From CAMQVM01 sp044433365 (lineage in GTDB: Bacteria; Bacteroidota; Bacteroidia; Bacteroidales; Rikenellaceae), in assembly GCA_044433365.1 (NCBI GenBank), contig JAWXTR010000085.1:1-14632 (forward strand): DNA of 14,632 nucleotides, written 5' to 3'. Below, one piece after another: positions 7,161 to 14,471 of the stretch (the first letter of the stretch is position 1; the number at the start of each line of letters is the position of its first letter). Position numbers and translations under genes: made by a program. The notes beneath the pieces were generated by a model. The model was given only the letters and a program-made list of their open reading frames with translations, searched no databases and was not told the DNA's origin.

Positions 7161-8495
7161 TTATTGGAAAAGCTTAAAAATATCATTACCCAAGGCAAGA
7201 ATCATAACGCCAATAAGTAAAATCATACCAGCAGTTTGAGCATATTCCATAAATTTGTCGCTAGGTTTGCGACGTGTTACAACTTCGTAGATTAAGAACA
7301 GTACGTGACCACCATCTAGTGCAGGAATAGGAAGAATATTCATAACTGCCAATATTACAGATAAAAACGCTGTTATAGTCCAGAAGTGAAGCCAATTCCA
7401 TGTGCTGTCAAACATACTACCCATTGATACCACACTACCAACAGCTTTATATGCTTTAGTTTCTGGGGTAAATATTAGTTTCATCTGTTTTAGATAGTTG
7501 TCAACTTGCGAAATAGCTAGTTTTACTCCTTGTGGAATAGATTGAAGAAGCGTGTATTTAACCGTTTTGATTGGATAATAACCCGTAATATCGGAAGAGT
7601 GGTAGAAACCCATTGTGCCATCGCTGCTAAGTGAAAGCTCTTTGGTTAACTGTTGTCCGTCTCTATCTATTGTAACAGCAATTATTTCGCCTGCTTTAGG
7701 CTCCAAAATAGGTTTTAATTGGTCAAAATAGCGAACTCTTGTAGAGTCTATCGCCACAATTTTATCGCCTCTTGCAAGCCCTGCTGTTGCAGCAGACGAC
7801 TCATTTAGTACTGAGTCAATTACGATTGGTAGTCGCAGTTCAAGAATAAAATTTCCCTTCTCTAAAAATGCAGGGAATAGAGATTTGTCGATATATATCT
7901 TCTTTTGCTCGCCATTACGCTCAATTTTTACATACTCTGCATCATTAAAAAGAATAGCCATAGGAATTTGGCGATAGTTGTCGAAAACCTCCTCGCCAAC
8001 GCTTACAATTTTGTCGCCATCCTTAAAACCCATCTCTTTAGCGGTTTCACTATACATATATCCATCTTTAATATCACTATTAGAGATGTAGCTAGTGCCC
8101 GTAGTATAGCTAATTCCGGAGTAGATTACGATTGCTAAGATAAGGTTCATCATAACCCCACCAATCATAATTAGAAGTCGTTGCCAAGCAGGTTTACTTC
8201 TAAATTCGTAAGGTTTTGGCTCCTCTTTCATAGCCTCTTTATCCATACTTTCGTCAATCATGCCCGATATTTTTACATATCCTCCAAATGGAATCCAGCC
8301 AATACCATATTCAGTTTGATCTTCACGAGCGTTTCTTGGATATTTGAAAAGCGAGAACCAAGGGTTGAAAAATAGATAAAATTTTTCGACACGTGCGCCG
8401 AAAAGTTTAGCAAACATAAAGTGACCAAATTCATGAATCACAACAAGTAAAGAAAGGCTCAGAATAAGCTGAGCAGCCTGTATTAAAGCATCCAT
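7161..8495 (-). CDS. rseP: RseP-type site-2 intramembrane zinc metalloprotease
   Basis: A 444-residue inner-membrane protease of family M50 that cuts membrane-embedded substrates such as anti-sigma factors and leftover signal peptides. The zinc motif HEFGH is at residues 21-25 in the first membrane helix, and the third ligand motif LDGGH at 393-397 (in NILPIPALDGGHVLF) lies in a late helix. GGVMMNLILA (112-121) marks the second helix. Two PDZ-like regions lie between them at about 135-200 and 225-290, the second with AATAGLARGDKIVAID. The last helix is about 421-437. Length is normal for RseP (about 450). It starts 9 bp after the dxr stop, so the two are almost certainly cotranscribed. No anti-sigma factor is nearby, so its substrates cannot be read from context. 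Confidence 0.95.
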   Translation of the reverse strand: MDALIQAAQLILSLSLLVVIHEFGHFMFAKLFGARVEKFYLFFNPWFSLFKYPRNAREDQTEYGIGWIPFGGYVKISGMIDESMDKEAMKEEPKPYEFRSKPAWQRLLIMIGGVMMNLILAIVIYSGISYTTGTSYISNSDIKDGYMYSETAKEMGFKDGDKIVSVGEEVFDNYRQIPMAILFNDAEYVKIERNGEQKKIYIDKSLFPAFLEKGNFILELRLPIVIDSVLNESSAATAGLARGDKIVAIDSTRVRYFDQLKPILEPKAGEIIAVTIDRDGQQLTKELSLSSDGTMGFYHSSDITGYYPIKTVKYTLLQSIPQGVKLAISQVDNYLKQMKLIFTPETKAYKAVGSVVSMGSMFDSTWNWLHFWTITAFLSVILAVMNILPIPALDGGHVLFLIYEVVTRRKPSDKFMEYAQTAGMILLIGVMILALGNDIFKLFQ

Positions 8496-8504
8496 ATTAA
8501 TAAT

Positions 8505-9677
8505 TTACAGTTTTTTAACTATCTCTGCTGCATATTTTCTTACCTCTCTATCGCAGAGTAGATAGTCGTCTAAAGATGGCGAAGATAAATAATTTATTGT
8601 TAATATGCAATTTTCTATAATACGAAATATTGAACCAAAGTTGATTTTCCCCTCCAAAAATGCTGCCACAGCCACTTCGTTGGCACTATTTACAATACAA
8701 GGCATATTTCCACCTTTTCGCATCGCCTCATAAGCTACCTCTAAAAGTGGGAAACGAATTTTATCGGGTGGAGAGAACGAAAGGTTCATTATTTTTGAAA
8801 AATCTAGCCTATTTTCGATGTCCATCTCTAATCGTTCAGGAAATGTTAGGGCATATTGAATTGGAAGCTTCATATCAGGTGTGCCAAGTTGTGCTTTTAC
8901 TGCGCCATCGCAAAATTGCACCATAGAATGAACTACAGATGAGGGATGAATCGTAACATCTATCTGTTCTGGCTTTAAATCAAATAGCCATTTTGCCTCA
9001 ATCACCTCAAAACCTTTGTTCATCATAGTTGCCGAGTCGACAGTGATTTTTTGACCCATAACCCAGTTAGGATGCGCCAAAACATCGTTAACCGAAGCGT
9101 TTTCAATCTCTGATTGCGACCAAGTACGAAGCGGACCACCAGAGGCAGTAAGAATAATCTTTTCGATAGGAGAGTATTCGCCAACTAAAGATTGAAAAAT
9201 TGCCGAATGTTCGGAATCTACAGGAATTATTGGGGCATTATACTTTTGAGAAAGCCCCATGACAATCTCTCCAGCAACAACGAGCGACTCTTTATTTGCA
9301 AGTGCCACTTTTTTGCCATGACGTAGAGCATTTGCAGTCGGGAAAAGACCAGAAAAGCCAACTAAAGCCGATACGACCACATCTATATCACTATTTTCGA
9401 CAATTTGCTCCACGCTTTCGCTTCCTGCATATACCTTTATATATGTATCAGAAAGGGCATCACAAACATTTTTATAATAGCTTTTATCTGCTATTACAAC
9501 GCTATCGGGCATAAATTTTATAGCCTGAACTACCAATTTTTCCCAACTTTTATTAGCTGTAAGCGTCACAACCTCAAATAAATCAGAATATCTTTCGACT
9601 ACCTCTAAGGTTTGTGAGCCAATAGAGCCAGTCGAACCTAAAATTGCAACACGTTTTTTGTTTTTATTATCTGTCAT
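8505..9677 (-). CDS. dxr: 1-deoxy-D-xylulose 5-phosphate reductoisomerase
   Basis: A 390-residue cytoplasmic enzyme for the first committed step of the MEP isoprenoid pathway, converting DXP to MEP with NADPH and a divalent metal. The NADPH-binding loop GSTGSIG is at residues 14-20 and LANKESLVVAG at 126-136. The metal ligands align with those of E. coli Dxr: Asp154 and Glu156 in PVDSEHSAIFQ, and Glu224 with Glu227 in MMNKGFEVIEA. The substrate-binding stretch HPSSVVHSMVQF follows at 244-255. Length matches the family (E. coli 398). ATG at 9677 places the glycine loop correctly. It lies between an M23-like gene and rseP, an arrangement I associate with Bacteroidota. A short family B palindrome lies 19 bp upstream of its ATG. 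Confidence 0.97.
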   Translation of the reverse strand: MTDNKNKKRVAILGSTGSIGSQTLEVVERYSDLFEVVTLTANKSWEKLVVQAIKFMPDSVVIADKSYYKNVCDALSDTYIKVYAGSESVEQIVENSDIDVVVSALVGFSGLFPTANALRHGKKVALANKESLVVAGEIVMGLSQKYNAPIIPVDSEHSAIFQSLVGEYSPIEKIILTASGGPLRTWSQSEIENASVNDVLAHPNWVMGQKITVDSATMMNKGFEVIEAKWLFDLKPEQIDVTIHPSSVVHSMVQFCDGAVKAQLGTPDMKLPIQYALTFPERLEMDIENRLDFSKIMNLSFSPPDKIRFPLLEVAYEAMRKGGNMPCIVNSANEVAVAAFLEGKINFGSIFRIIENCILTINYLSSPSLDDYLLCDREVRKYAAEIVKKL

Positions 9678-9696
9678 ATTAAATAATTATAATCTC

Positions 9697-9747
9697 TTAA
9701 AGGGAGTTCTAATAATTGGTTTTATTCGATTTTTAGAAGTTCCCTAA
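9697..9747. repeat. Short internal-deletion copy of palindromic element B
   Basis: Positions 9702-9734 are identical to 1430-1462 of the full element, and 9735-9745 are identical to 1580-1590. The middle 117 bp is missing, and the junction falls at an ATTTTT run that the full element carries on both sides of the missing part (1457-1462 and 1574-1579). All 44 bases at 9702-9745 match. It sits 19 bp upstream of the dxr ATG, in the same orientation to the gene as the full copy has to the maltoporin. Confidence 0.85.
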
Positions 9748-9765
9748 AATCCCTAAAAAACTCCT

Positions 9766-10707
9766 CTATAGTTTTATAAAGTTTGAAGGGTCGACACTAT
9801 TGCCACTATTCCAAAACTCTATAACAATAGATGGTAGAGTAGAAATATCTTTGTCTACCATTAAACTATCTATATTATTTATATTTAAATCTTTAGGTTT
9901 TTCGTTTTTCTCACTCTCTTTATCTATAGCCTTACTGCTATCTCCTACATAACCAATAACTTCAGCACCTTTTACGCTTTCACCTTGATTTTTTATTACA
10001 TAAGATAGACCTTTATATATAGTAACAAGTCCATTACCATGTTGAATCTGTACGATATAGCCATTTTCTGGACTCCAAAGTGAAAGAGTGATTGTGCCAT
10101 TATTTACCGCTAAAACAGGCTCTTCTTCTGAAGATGCTGTGATTTCTACCCCTCTAAAATCTTGACTAATATCATATTTTCGAGTTACCACCCCCTTTAT
10201 TGGGAGGAAAAAATCTACAGATTGTACCTTTTTTTCATTTTTTCTCTCGCTAATCACGGCAGTAGGATTGTTTTTCATGCTTTCGACAAAAAGTGAATCT
10301 ATATCGCTGTGAGGTTCAACTTGAGCAATAATATTTTTTAATGAGTCGAGTTTTTCGTCAACTATTACAGGTACAGTATCGGCTCCCGACATTATTCTAA
10401 CGATATTTTCTCTGTATTTATTCCATATTGTAAACTCTTTTTCAAGCGAGTCGAGGCGAACTAAATTTTCGACCAAGATTTCACGAGATTTTGCACCAGG
10501 GTAACCAGGAATTAGGTCAAAAACTGGCGTATAAATAACAAGTGCTGCGGCTAACGCCATATTAATAAATAGTAGAGATATAAAAAAAAGAAAAATACTA
10601 GAGGGCGAAAAAAATGTTTGCCATACAATTTTTCCACCATGTATTTCATGAAAAGTTACTCTAAACTTTCGACGAAAATTTTTTAATAATACCAATATTT
10701 TGTTCAT
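9766..10707 (-). CDS. M23/LytM-fold membrane protein, probably catalytically inactive
   Basis: A 313-residue protein with a basic N-terminus, one membrane segment at about 37-60, a periplasmic linker with heptad-like leucines (about 74-130) and a LytM-like beta domain (about 166-258 and 291-313). The fold is recognisable from VVTRKYD, VEITASSEEEPVLAVNNGTI, IVQIQHGNGLVTIYKGLS, KGAEVIGYVGDS and the ending GNSVDPSNFIKL. The metal centre is not conserved: HxGxD is F184-R-G-V-E188, the usual YAHLS is YKGLS, and the usual PHLHFE near the end is PSIVIEF, so the zinc ligands and the HxH pair are lost; only His223 of HGNG remains. A charged insert (about 257-289) separates the last two strands. As with EnvC and NlpD, a non-enzymatic activator or scaffold role is plausible. 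It is the first gene of the operon with dxr and rseP, 88 bp before dxr. Confidence 0.85.
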   Translation of the reverse strand: MNKILVLLKNFRRKFRVTFHEIHGGKIVWQTFFSPSSIFLFFISLLFINMALAAALVIYTPVFDLIPGYPGAKSREILVENLVRLDSLEKEFTIWNKYRENIVRIMSGADTVPVIVDEKLDSLKNIIAQVEPHSDIDSLFVESMKNNPTAVISERKNEKKVQSVDFFLPIKGVVTRKYDISQDFRGVEITASSEEEPVLAVNNGTITLSLWSPENGYIVQIQHGNGLVTIYKGLSYVIKNQGESVKGAEVIGYVGDSSKAIDKESEKNEKPKDLNINNIDSLMVDKDISTLPSIVIEFWNSGNSVDPSNFIKL

Positions 10708-11160
10708 AGGTTAAGCTGTTTTACTACTATTTTGTCTGTATTTTTGCTAAAAAAACGGTATAAAAAGTTATTTATAATCACAATAAAATTTTAAAATATA
10801 ACTTTTATAATTTAATTTTTTCAATCAAAAATGAATAATATCATGAGCTAAATTTAGGCTAAAGTTAATCATTTTTTAATTGATACGACAAAAAGTTTCA
10901 GTTCGAAATGGAGTTAACTTTTGCCATTTTTCTTAAAAAATAGGGTAAAATCACGATTTATGAAATATTTTTTCAAAAAATACATTCCCACCAAAAACGC
11001 TGATTTTCACCGATTTTAAAATAAAAAATGATATTATAGCTTAAATTTTTCAAGCAAAGATAACCATTTAAATATAAAAATTAATTATATTTGTATTATT
11101 ATTTTCGAATAGATAGAAATTAAACCATTTAGAAAAGATTAATTTTAACAATATAAAAAA
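10708..11160. other. Divergent AT-rich control region with a diverged direct repeat
   Basis: This 453-bp stretch separates the M23-like operon from the sugar operon and contains no gene I can support. Two segments, 10827-10877 and 11023-11070, look related: both run AAAATGA, an AT stretch, AGCT, AAATTT, GC.AAAG.TAA.CATTT with small gaps. The second copy ends 15 bp before the -7 box of the sugar operon, so the pair could be regulator binding sites. The similarity is partly low-complexity AT sequence. No TAnnTTTG box was found for the M23-like gene. Confidence 0.4.
11086..11093 (+). promoter_or_regulatory. Candidate promoter -7 box of the sugar operon
   Basis: TATATTTG is a full TAnnTTTG match, 67 bp upstream of the nucleotidyltransferase ATG. 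The expected -33 TTTG is not clear (TTTA at 11067-11070). The implied leader of about 60 nt is AT-rich with no obvious hairpin. Confidence 0.5.
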
Positions 11161-12066
11161 ATGAAACCTACATTACTTATTCTAGCTGCGGGCATGGGTT
11201 CTCGCTATGGATCATTAAAACAAATGGACGGAATTGGTCCTAACAAAGAGGCAATTCTTGATTATTCAATCTTTGATGCAATCAGAGGTGGTTTTGGTAA
11301 AGTTGTTTTTGTAATTCGTCACTCTTTCGAACAAGAGTTTAAAGAGGTATTTAACAGTGAGCGTTTCGGTGGTAAAATCGAGGTTGATTACGTTTTCCAA
11401 GAGCTAGACTATCTTCCAGAGGGATTCTCTGTTCCAGAAGGTCGTGAAAAACCTTGGGGTACTAACCATGCACTTTTAATGGCTGCAAAAGCTATTGATA
11501 CTCCTTTTGCTGTAATCAATGCTGACGACTTCTACGGTGCTGACGCATTTAAAGTAATTGGCGACAAACTTACTGCTTTAGCTGGTGAAAAAAACAAATA
11601 TTGCATGGTAGGTTATCTTCTTAAAAACACTATGTCTGACTTTGGTTCAGTATCTCGTGGTGTTTGTACAGCTGATGCTGACGGTAATTTAGTTGATATC
11701 GTTGAGCGCACTCATATCGAAAAAGTTGAAGGCGGTGCTGCTTACAAAGACGAAAATGGTGATATGCAACCTATCTCTGTTGAAACTATCGTTTCAATGA
11801 ATATGTTTGGTTTTACTCCAGATTTCTTCGAATATTCAGAAAATATCTTCAAAACTTTCCTTACAGAGCGTGGAAGCGAGCTAAAATCTGAGTTCTTTAT
11901 TCCTCTAGCAGTTAACGAACTTACTGCTAATGGTACTGTTACTCTTGAAGTTCTATCTAGCACTGCTGAGTGGTTTGGTGTAACTTACAAAGAGGATCGT
12001 CCGTTTGTAGTTGAAAAACTAGTAAAATTGATGGAAAGCGGTGTTTACCCTCAAAAACTTTGGTAG
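11161..12066 (+). CDS. Sugar-phosphate nucleotidyltransferase
   Basis: A 301-residue Rossmann-type nucleotidyltransferase that should join a sugar 1-phosphate to an NTP, giving a nucleotide sugar and pyrophosphate. The N-terminal LILAAGMGSRYGSLKQM (6-22) is the signature phosphate-binding loop, with the conserved glycines, Arg15 and Lys20. KPWGTNHALL (97-106) corresponds to the base-binding GT motif and VINADDFYG (118-126) carries the metal-binding Asp. Length fits single-domain enzymes such as glucose-1-phosphate uridylyltransferases, with no added acetyltransferase domain. It is the first gene of an operon with galM 2 bp downstream, so the substrate is most likely galactose- or glucose-1-phosphate, or an N-acetylated relative. 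Homologues in some gut bacteria act with an anomeric sugar kinase of the phosphotransferase fold (family knowledge); no kinase is in the window. Exact substrate not determinable here. Confidence 0.85.
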   Translation: MKPTLLILAAGMGSRYGSLKQMDGIGPNKEAILDYSIFDAIRGGFGKVVFVIRHSFEQEFKEVFNSERFGGKIEVDYVFQELDYLPEGFSVPEGREKPWGTNHALLMAAKAIDTPFAVINADDFYGADAFKVIGDKLTALAGEKNKYCMVGYLLKNTMSDFGSVSRGVCTADADGNLVDIVERTHIEKVEGGAAYKDENGDMQPISVETIVSMNMFGFTPDFFEYSENIFKTFLTERGSELKSEFFIPLAVNELTANGTVTLEVLSSTAEWFGVTYKEDRPFVVEKLVKLMESGVYPQKLW

Positions 12067-12068
12067 AG

Positions 12069-13121
12069 ATGGTAGACATTTCACAAGAAATTCTAGGATT
12101 TACCGCCTCTGACGAGGCGGTAATTCTCTACACTATGAAAAATAGTAGTGGTGCAGAGGTAAAATTGATAAATATTGGTGCTGCTATCGTATCTGTTAAT
12201 GTTCCTGACAACAAAGGTCAGATGCGTGATGTAGTTCTAGGCTTTAAAATGTATGACAAATATGTTGGTGATGGTGCAGCTCATGGTAAAAGTGTAGGAC
12301 GTTTTGCAAATAGAATCGCAAAAGGCCGTTTCACTTTAGATGATGTTGAATATACACTTGCTACTAATAATGGTCCTAATGCTCTCCATGGCGGTCCTAC
12401 AGGTTTTATGAACCGTGTTTGGGAATCTCGAGTTGAGACAGATAGAGTTGTTTTCAACTATGTAGCTGCTCCAGGTGAAGAGGGTTACCCTTCTGAGATT
12501 GGGGTTGAGGCTGTTTACGACTGGTCTGAAGATAATGAACTAGAAATTACATATTTTGCATCAACAGATGGCGCAACTATTGTAAACCTTACTAACCACG
12601 TATATTTTAACCTAAACGGTGAAGGTAGTGGCGATATTCATTCGCACACTCTAAAACTTAACGCTGAAAATTTCCTTCCAACAGACGAAACTCAAATTCC
12701 TACAGGTGAATTTGCTCCAGTAGCAGGCACTCCTATGGACTTTAGAGAGCCAAAAGCTATTGGTGCTGAAATAGATGCGGATTTTGAACCACTTGTTATT
12801 GGTCACGGTTACGACCACTGCTGGGTTATCGACAACCACAAAGCAGGTGTAATGACTCCAGCTGCTGAGCTTTATAGCCCAGAGAGTGGAATTAAATTGG
12901 ATGTTGCAACAACTCAACCAGGTGTTCAAATCTATACAGGCAACTGGCTTACAGGATGTGGTATGGGTAAATGTGGCAAAGAGCACCAAAACAGAGACGG
13001 TGTTGCCATCGAGTGCCAAAATTTCCCAGATGCTCCAAACAAACCTCACTTCCCATCTCCGGTTATTCGTAAAGGAGAGGTATACGAGCAACATATTACA
13101 TTTAAATTCTCAGTAAAATAA
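12069..13121 (+). CDS. galM: Galactose mutarotase (aldose 1-epimerase)
   Basis: A cytoplasmic enzyme that interconverts the alpha and beta anomers of galactose and glucose, supplying the alpha form to the kinase. From ATG 12069 it is 350 residues. The active-site set aligns with that of Lactococcus GalM: Arg78 in GRFANR, His107 in NALHGG, His177 in NLTNHVYFNL, Asp249 in GHGYDH and the catalytic base Glu315 in GVAIECQNFPDAPN. An in-frame TTG at 12060 would overlap the previous gene by 7 bp and add three residues; ATG 12069, 2 bp after the preceding stop, is preferred because ATG is the usual start and the extra residues hold no motif. The spacing implies translational coupling to the nucleotidyltransferase. 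No signal peptide is present, unlike some secreted Bacteroidota GalM paralogues. Confidence 0.95.
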   Translation: MVDISQEILGFTASDEAVILYTMKNSSGAEVKLINIGAAIVSVNVPDNKGQMRDVVLGFKMYDKYVGDGAAHGKSVGRFANRIAKGRFTLDDVEYTLATNNGPNALHGGPTGFMNRVWESRVETDRVVFNYVAAPGEEGYPSEIGVEAVYDWSEDNELEITYFASTDGATIVNLTNHVYFNLNGEGSGDIHSHTLKLNAENFLPTDETQIPTGEFAPVAGTPMDFREPKAIGAEIDADFEPLVIGHGYDHCWVIDNHKAGVMTPAAELYSPESGIKLDVATTQPGVQIYTGNWLTGCGMGKCGKEHQNRDGVAIECQNFPDAPNKPHFPSPVIRKGEVYEQHITFKFSVK

Positions 13122-13122
13122 C

Positions 13123-13141
13123 ATAAGGGAACTCCCCATAA
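13123..13141. repeat. Possible minimal remnant of palindromic element B
   Basis: ATAAGGGAACTCCCCATAA lies between galM and the transporter. Joining the two outer ends of the full element (1425-1593, read on the minus strand) at their shared GAACT gives TTAAGGGAACTCCCCTTAA, which matches 17 of 19 positions. Orientation to the downstream gene is the same as for the other two copies. It is short, so chance or an ordinary operator-like palindrome remains possible. The following TCTGAAATTCAGA (13145-13157) is a separate small palindrome. Confidence 0.45.
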
Positions 13142-13179
13142 ACTCTGAAATTCAGAATTTATAAATAAAAAATATAGTT

Positions 13180-14469
13180 ATGACAACTTCTCAGAAAAAA
13201 AATTACGTCATGCCGATTGTTATGATGTTTGCGCTTTTCTTTATGATTTCATTTGTTACAGGACTTCAAAATCCTTTCGGTGTAATCGTAAAATCGCAAT
13301 TTAAGGCATCAGACTTTATGTCGCAATTGGGTAATGCAGCAAACTTCATTGCTTACGCATTTCTAGGTATACCTTCAGGTATGCTACTTAAAAAAATTGG
13401 TTACAAAAAAACAGCTCTTCTTGCTATTGCGGTAGGTTTTGTTGGTGTTGGTATCTCTTTATTATCTGGTAAAGTTGAAAGTTTTGCCGTATATCTTATT
13501 GGTGCTTTCATCTCTGGTTTCTCAATGTGTCTTTTAAACTCTGTTGTTAACCCTCTTCTTAATGCTTTAGGTGGCGGTGGTAACAAAGGTAACCAGCTTC
13601 TTCTTTTCGGTGGTACTATCAACTCTATCGGTGCTACTATCACTCCAGTTATGGTAGGTTTCCTTATCGGAAATAGTATGAGTCCAACCATTTCGGATGC
13701 TACTCCTGCTCTTCTTATTGCAATGGGTATCTTTGCTCTTGCATTTATCGTTTTAGGTGCTGTTAACATTCCTGAGCCTTATGCTGCTGACGATGCTGCT
13801 ACATCAGGTGAAAAAGACAAACATAGCCCTCTTTCTTTCCGTCACTTCAAATTTGGTGCATTAGCTATCTTTGTTTATATGGGTATTGAGCTTGCTGTTC
13901 CTAACTTTGTTAACCTATACTTAACTAGACCTTTAGGTGATGGTGGTCTTGCAATGGATGCTGCTGCTGCTGGTGCAATTTGCGGAACTTACTGGTTCTG
14001 TATGATGTTAGGTCGTCTATTTGGTGGTGCTATAGCTGCTAAATACTCGAGCAAAACGATGATTTCTTTCGTGTCTATCTTAGGTGCTGCTTTAGCTTTC
14101 TTCGCTATTATTATCCCTACAACAATAACTGTAAATATGCCAGTATTTAATTCTGACCTTTCATTTGGTTTGTCAGAAGTGCCAATTAGCGTAATGTTAC
14201 TTGTATTTGTAGGTTTCTGCTCATCAATTATGTGGGGCGGTATCTTCAACCTAGCTGTAGAAGGTTTAGGTAAGTATACATCTTTGGCATCAGGCATCTT
14301 TATGGTGATGGTTTGTGGTGGTGGTATTATTCCACTTATCCAAGGTGCTATTGCTGATAGCTTCGGTTATATTGCAAGTTATTGGGTACTTGTTGCTCTA
14401 TTTGTTTACACTCTTTGGTATGCACTTATCGGTTGCAAAAATGTTAACAAAGATATTCCAGTTGAATAA
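13180..14469 (+). CDS. Sugar MFS transporter, FucP/GluP (glucose/galactose) family
   Basis: A 429-residue inner-membrane protein with about 12 predicted helices, expected to import glucose or galactose. Family marks include FFMISFVTGLQNPFG in the first helix, GNAANFIAYAFLGIPSGML in the second, the loop KKIGYKKTAL, the NP-containing fourth helix (GFSMCLLNSVVNPLLNALGG) and LGRLFGGAIAAKYSSK in the second half. Compared with E. coli FucP, the proton-coupling Asp46 falls on Asn31 and Glu135 on Asn120, so both carboxylates appear replaced. From memory, related Bacteroidota transporters share the SFVTGLQNPFG sequence, so this may be a subfamily trait rather than damage. It is the last gene of the operon in the window, 58 bp after galM. 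Its Ala, Gly, Val and Leu codons favour GCT, GGT, GTT and CTT, consistent with good expression. A family A palindrome begins 2 bp after the stop. Confidence 0.9.
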   Translation: MTTSQKKNYVMPIVMMFALFFMISFVTGLQNPFGVIVKSQFKASDFMSQLGNAANFIAYAFLGIPSGMLLKKIGYKKTALLAIAVGFVGVGISLLSGKVESFAVYLIGAFISGFSMCLLNSVVNPLLNALGGGGNKGNQLLLFGGTINSIGATITPVMVGFLIGNSMSPTISDATPALLIAMGIFALAFIVLGAVNIPEPYAADDAATSGEKDKHSPLSFRHFKFGALAIFVYMGIELAVPNFVNLYLTRPLGDGGLAMDAAAAGAICGTYWFCMMLGRLFGGAIAAKYSSKTMISFVSILGAALAFFAIIIPTTITVNMPVFNSDLSFGLSEVPISVMLLVFVGFCSSIMWGGIFNLAVEGLGKYTSLASGIFMVMVCGGGIIPLIQGAIADSFGYIASYWVLVALFVYTLWYALIGCKNVNKDIPVE

Positions 14470-14471
14470 TA

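Noticed and set aside
12060..12068. TTG start for galM
   Set aside because: It would overlap the previous gene by 7 bp and add only three residues outside the conserved fold; ATG at 12069 is simpler.
12651..13094. 147-codon minus-strand frame inside galM
   Set aside because: It lies wholly within galM, whose active-site residues are all present; the frame is a by-product of galM codon use.
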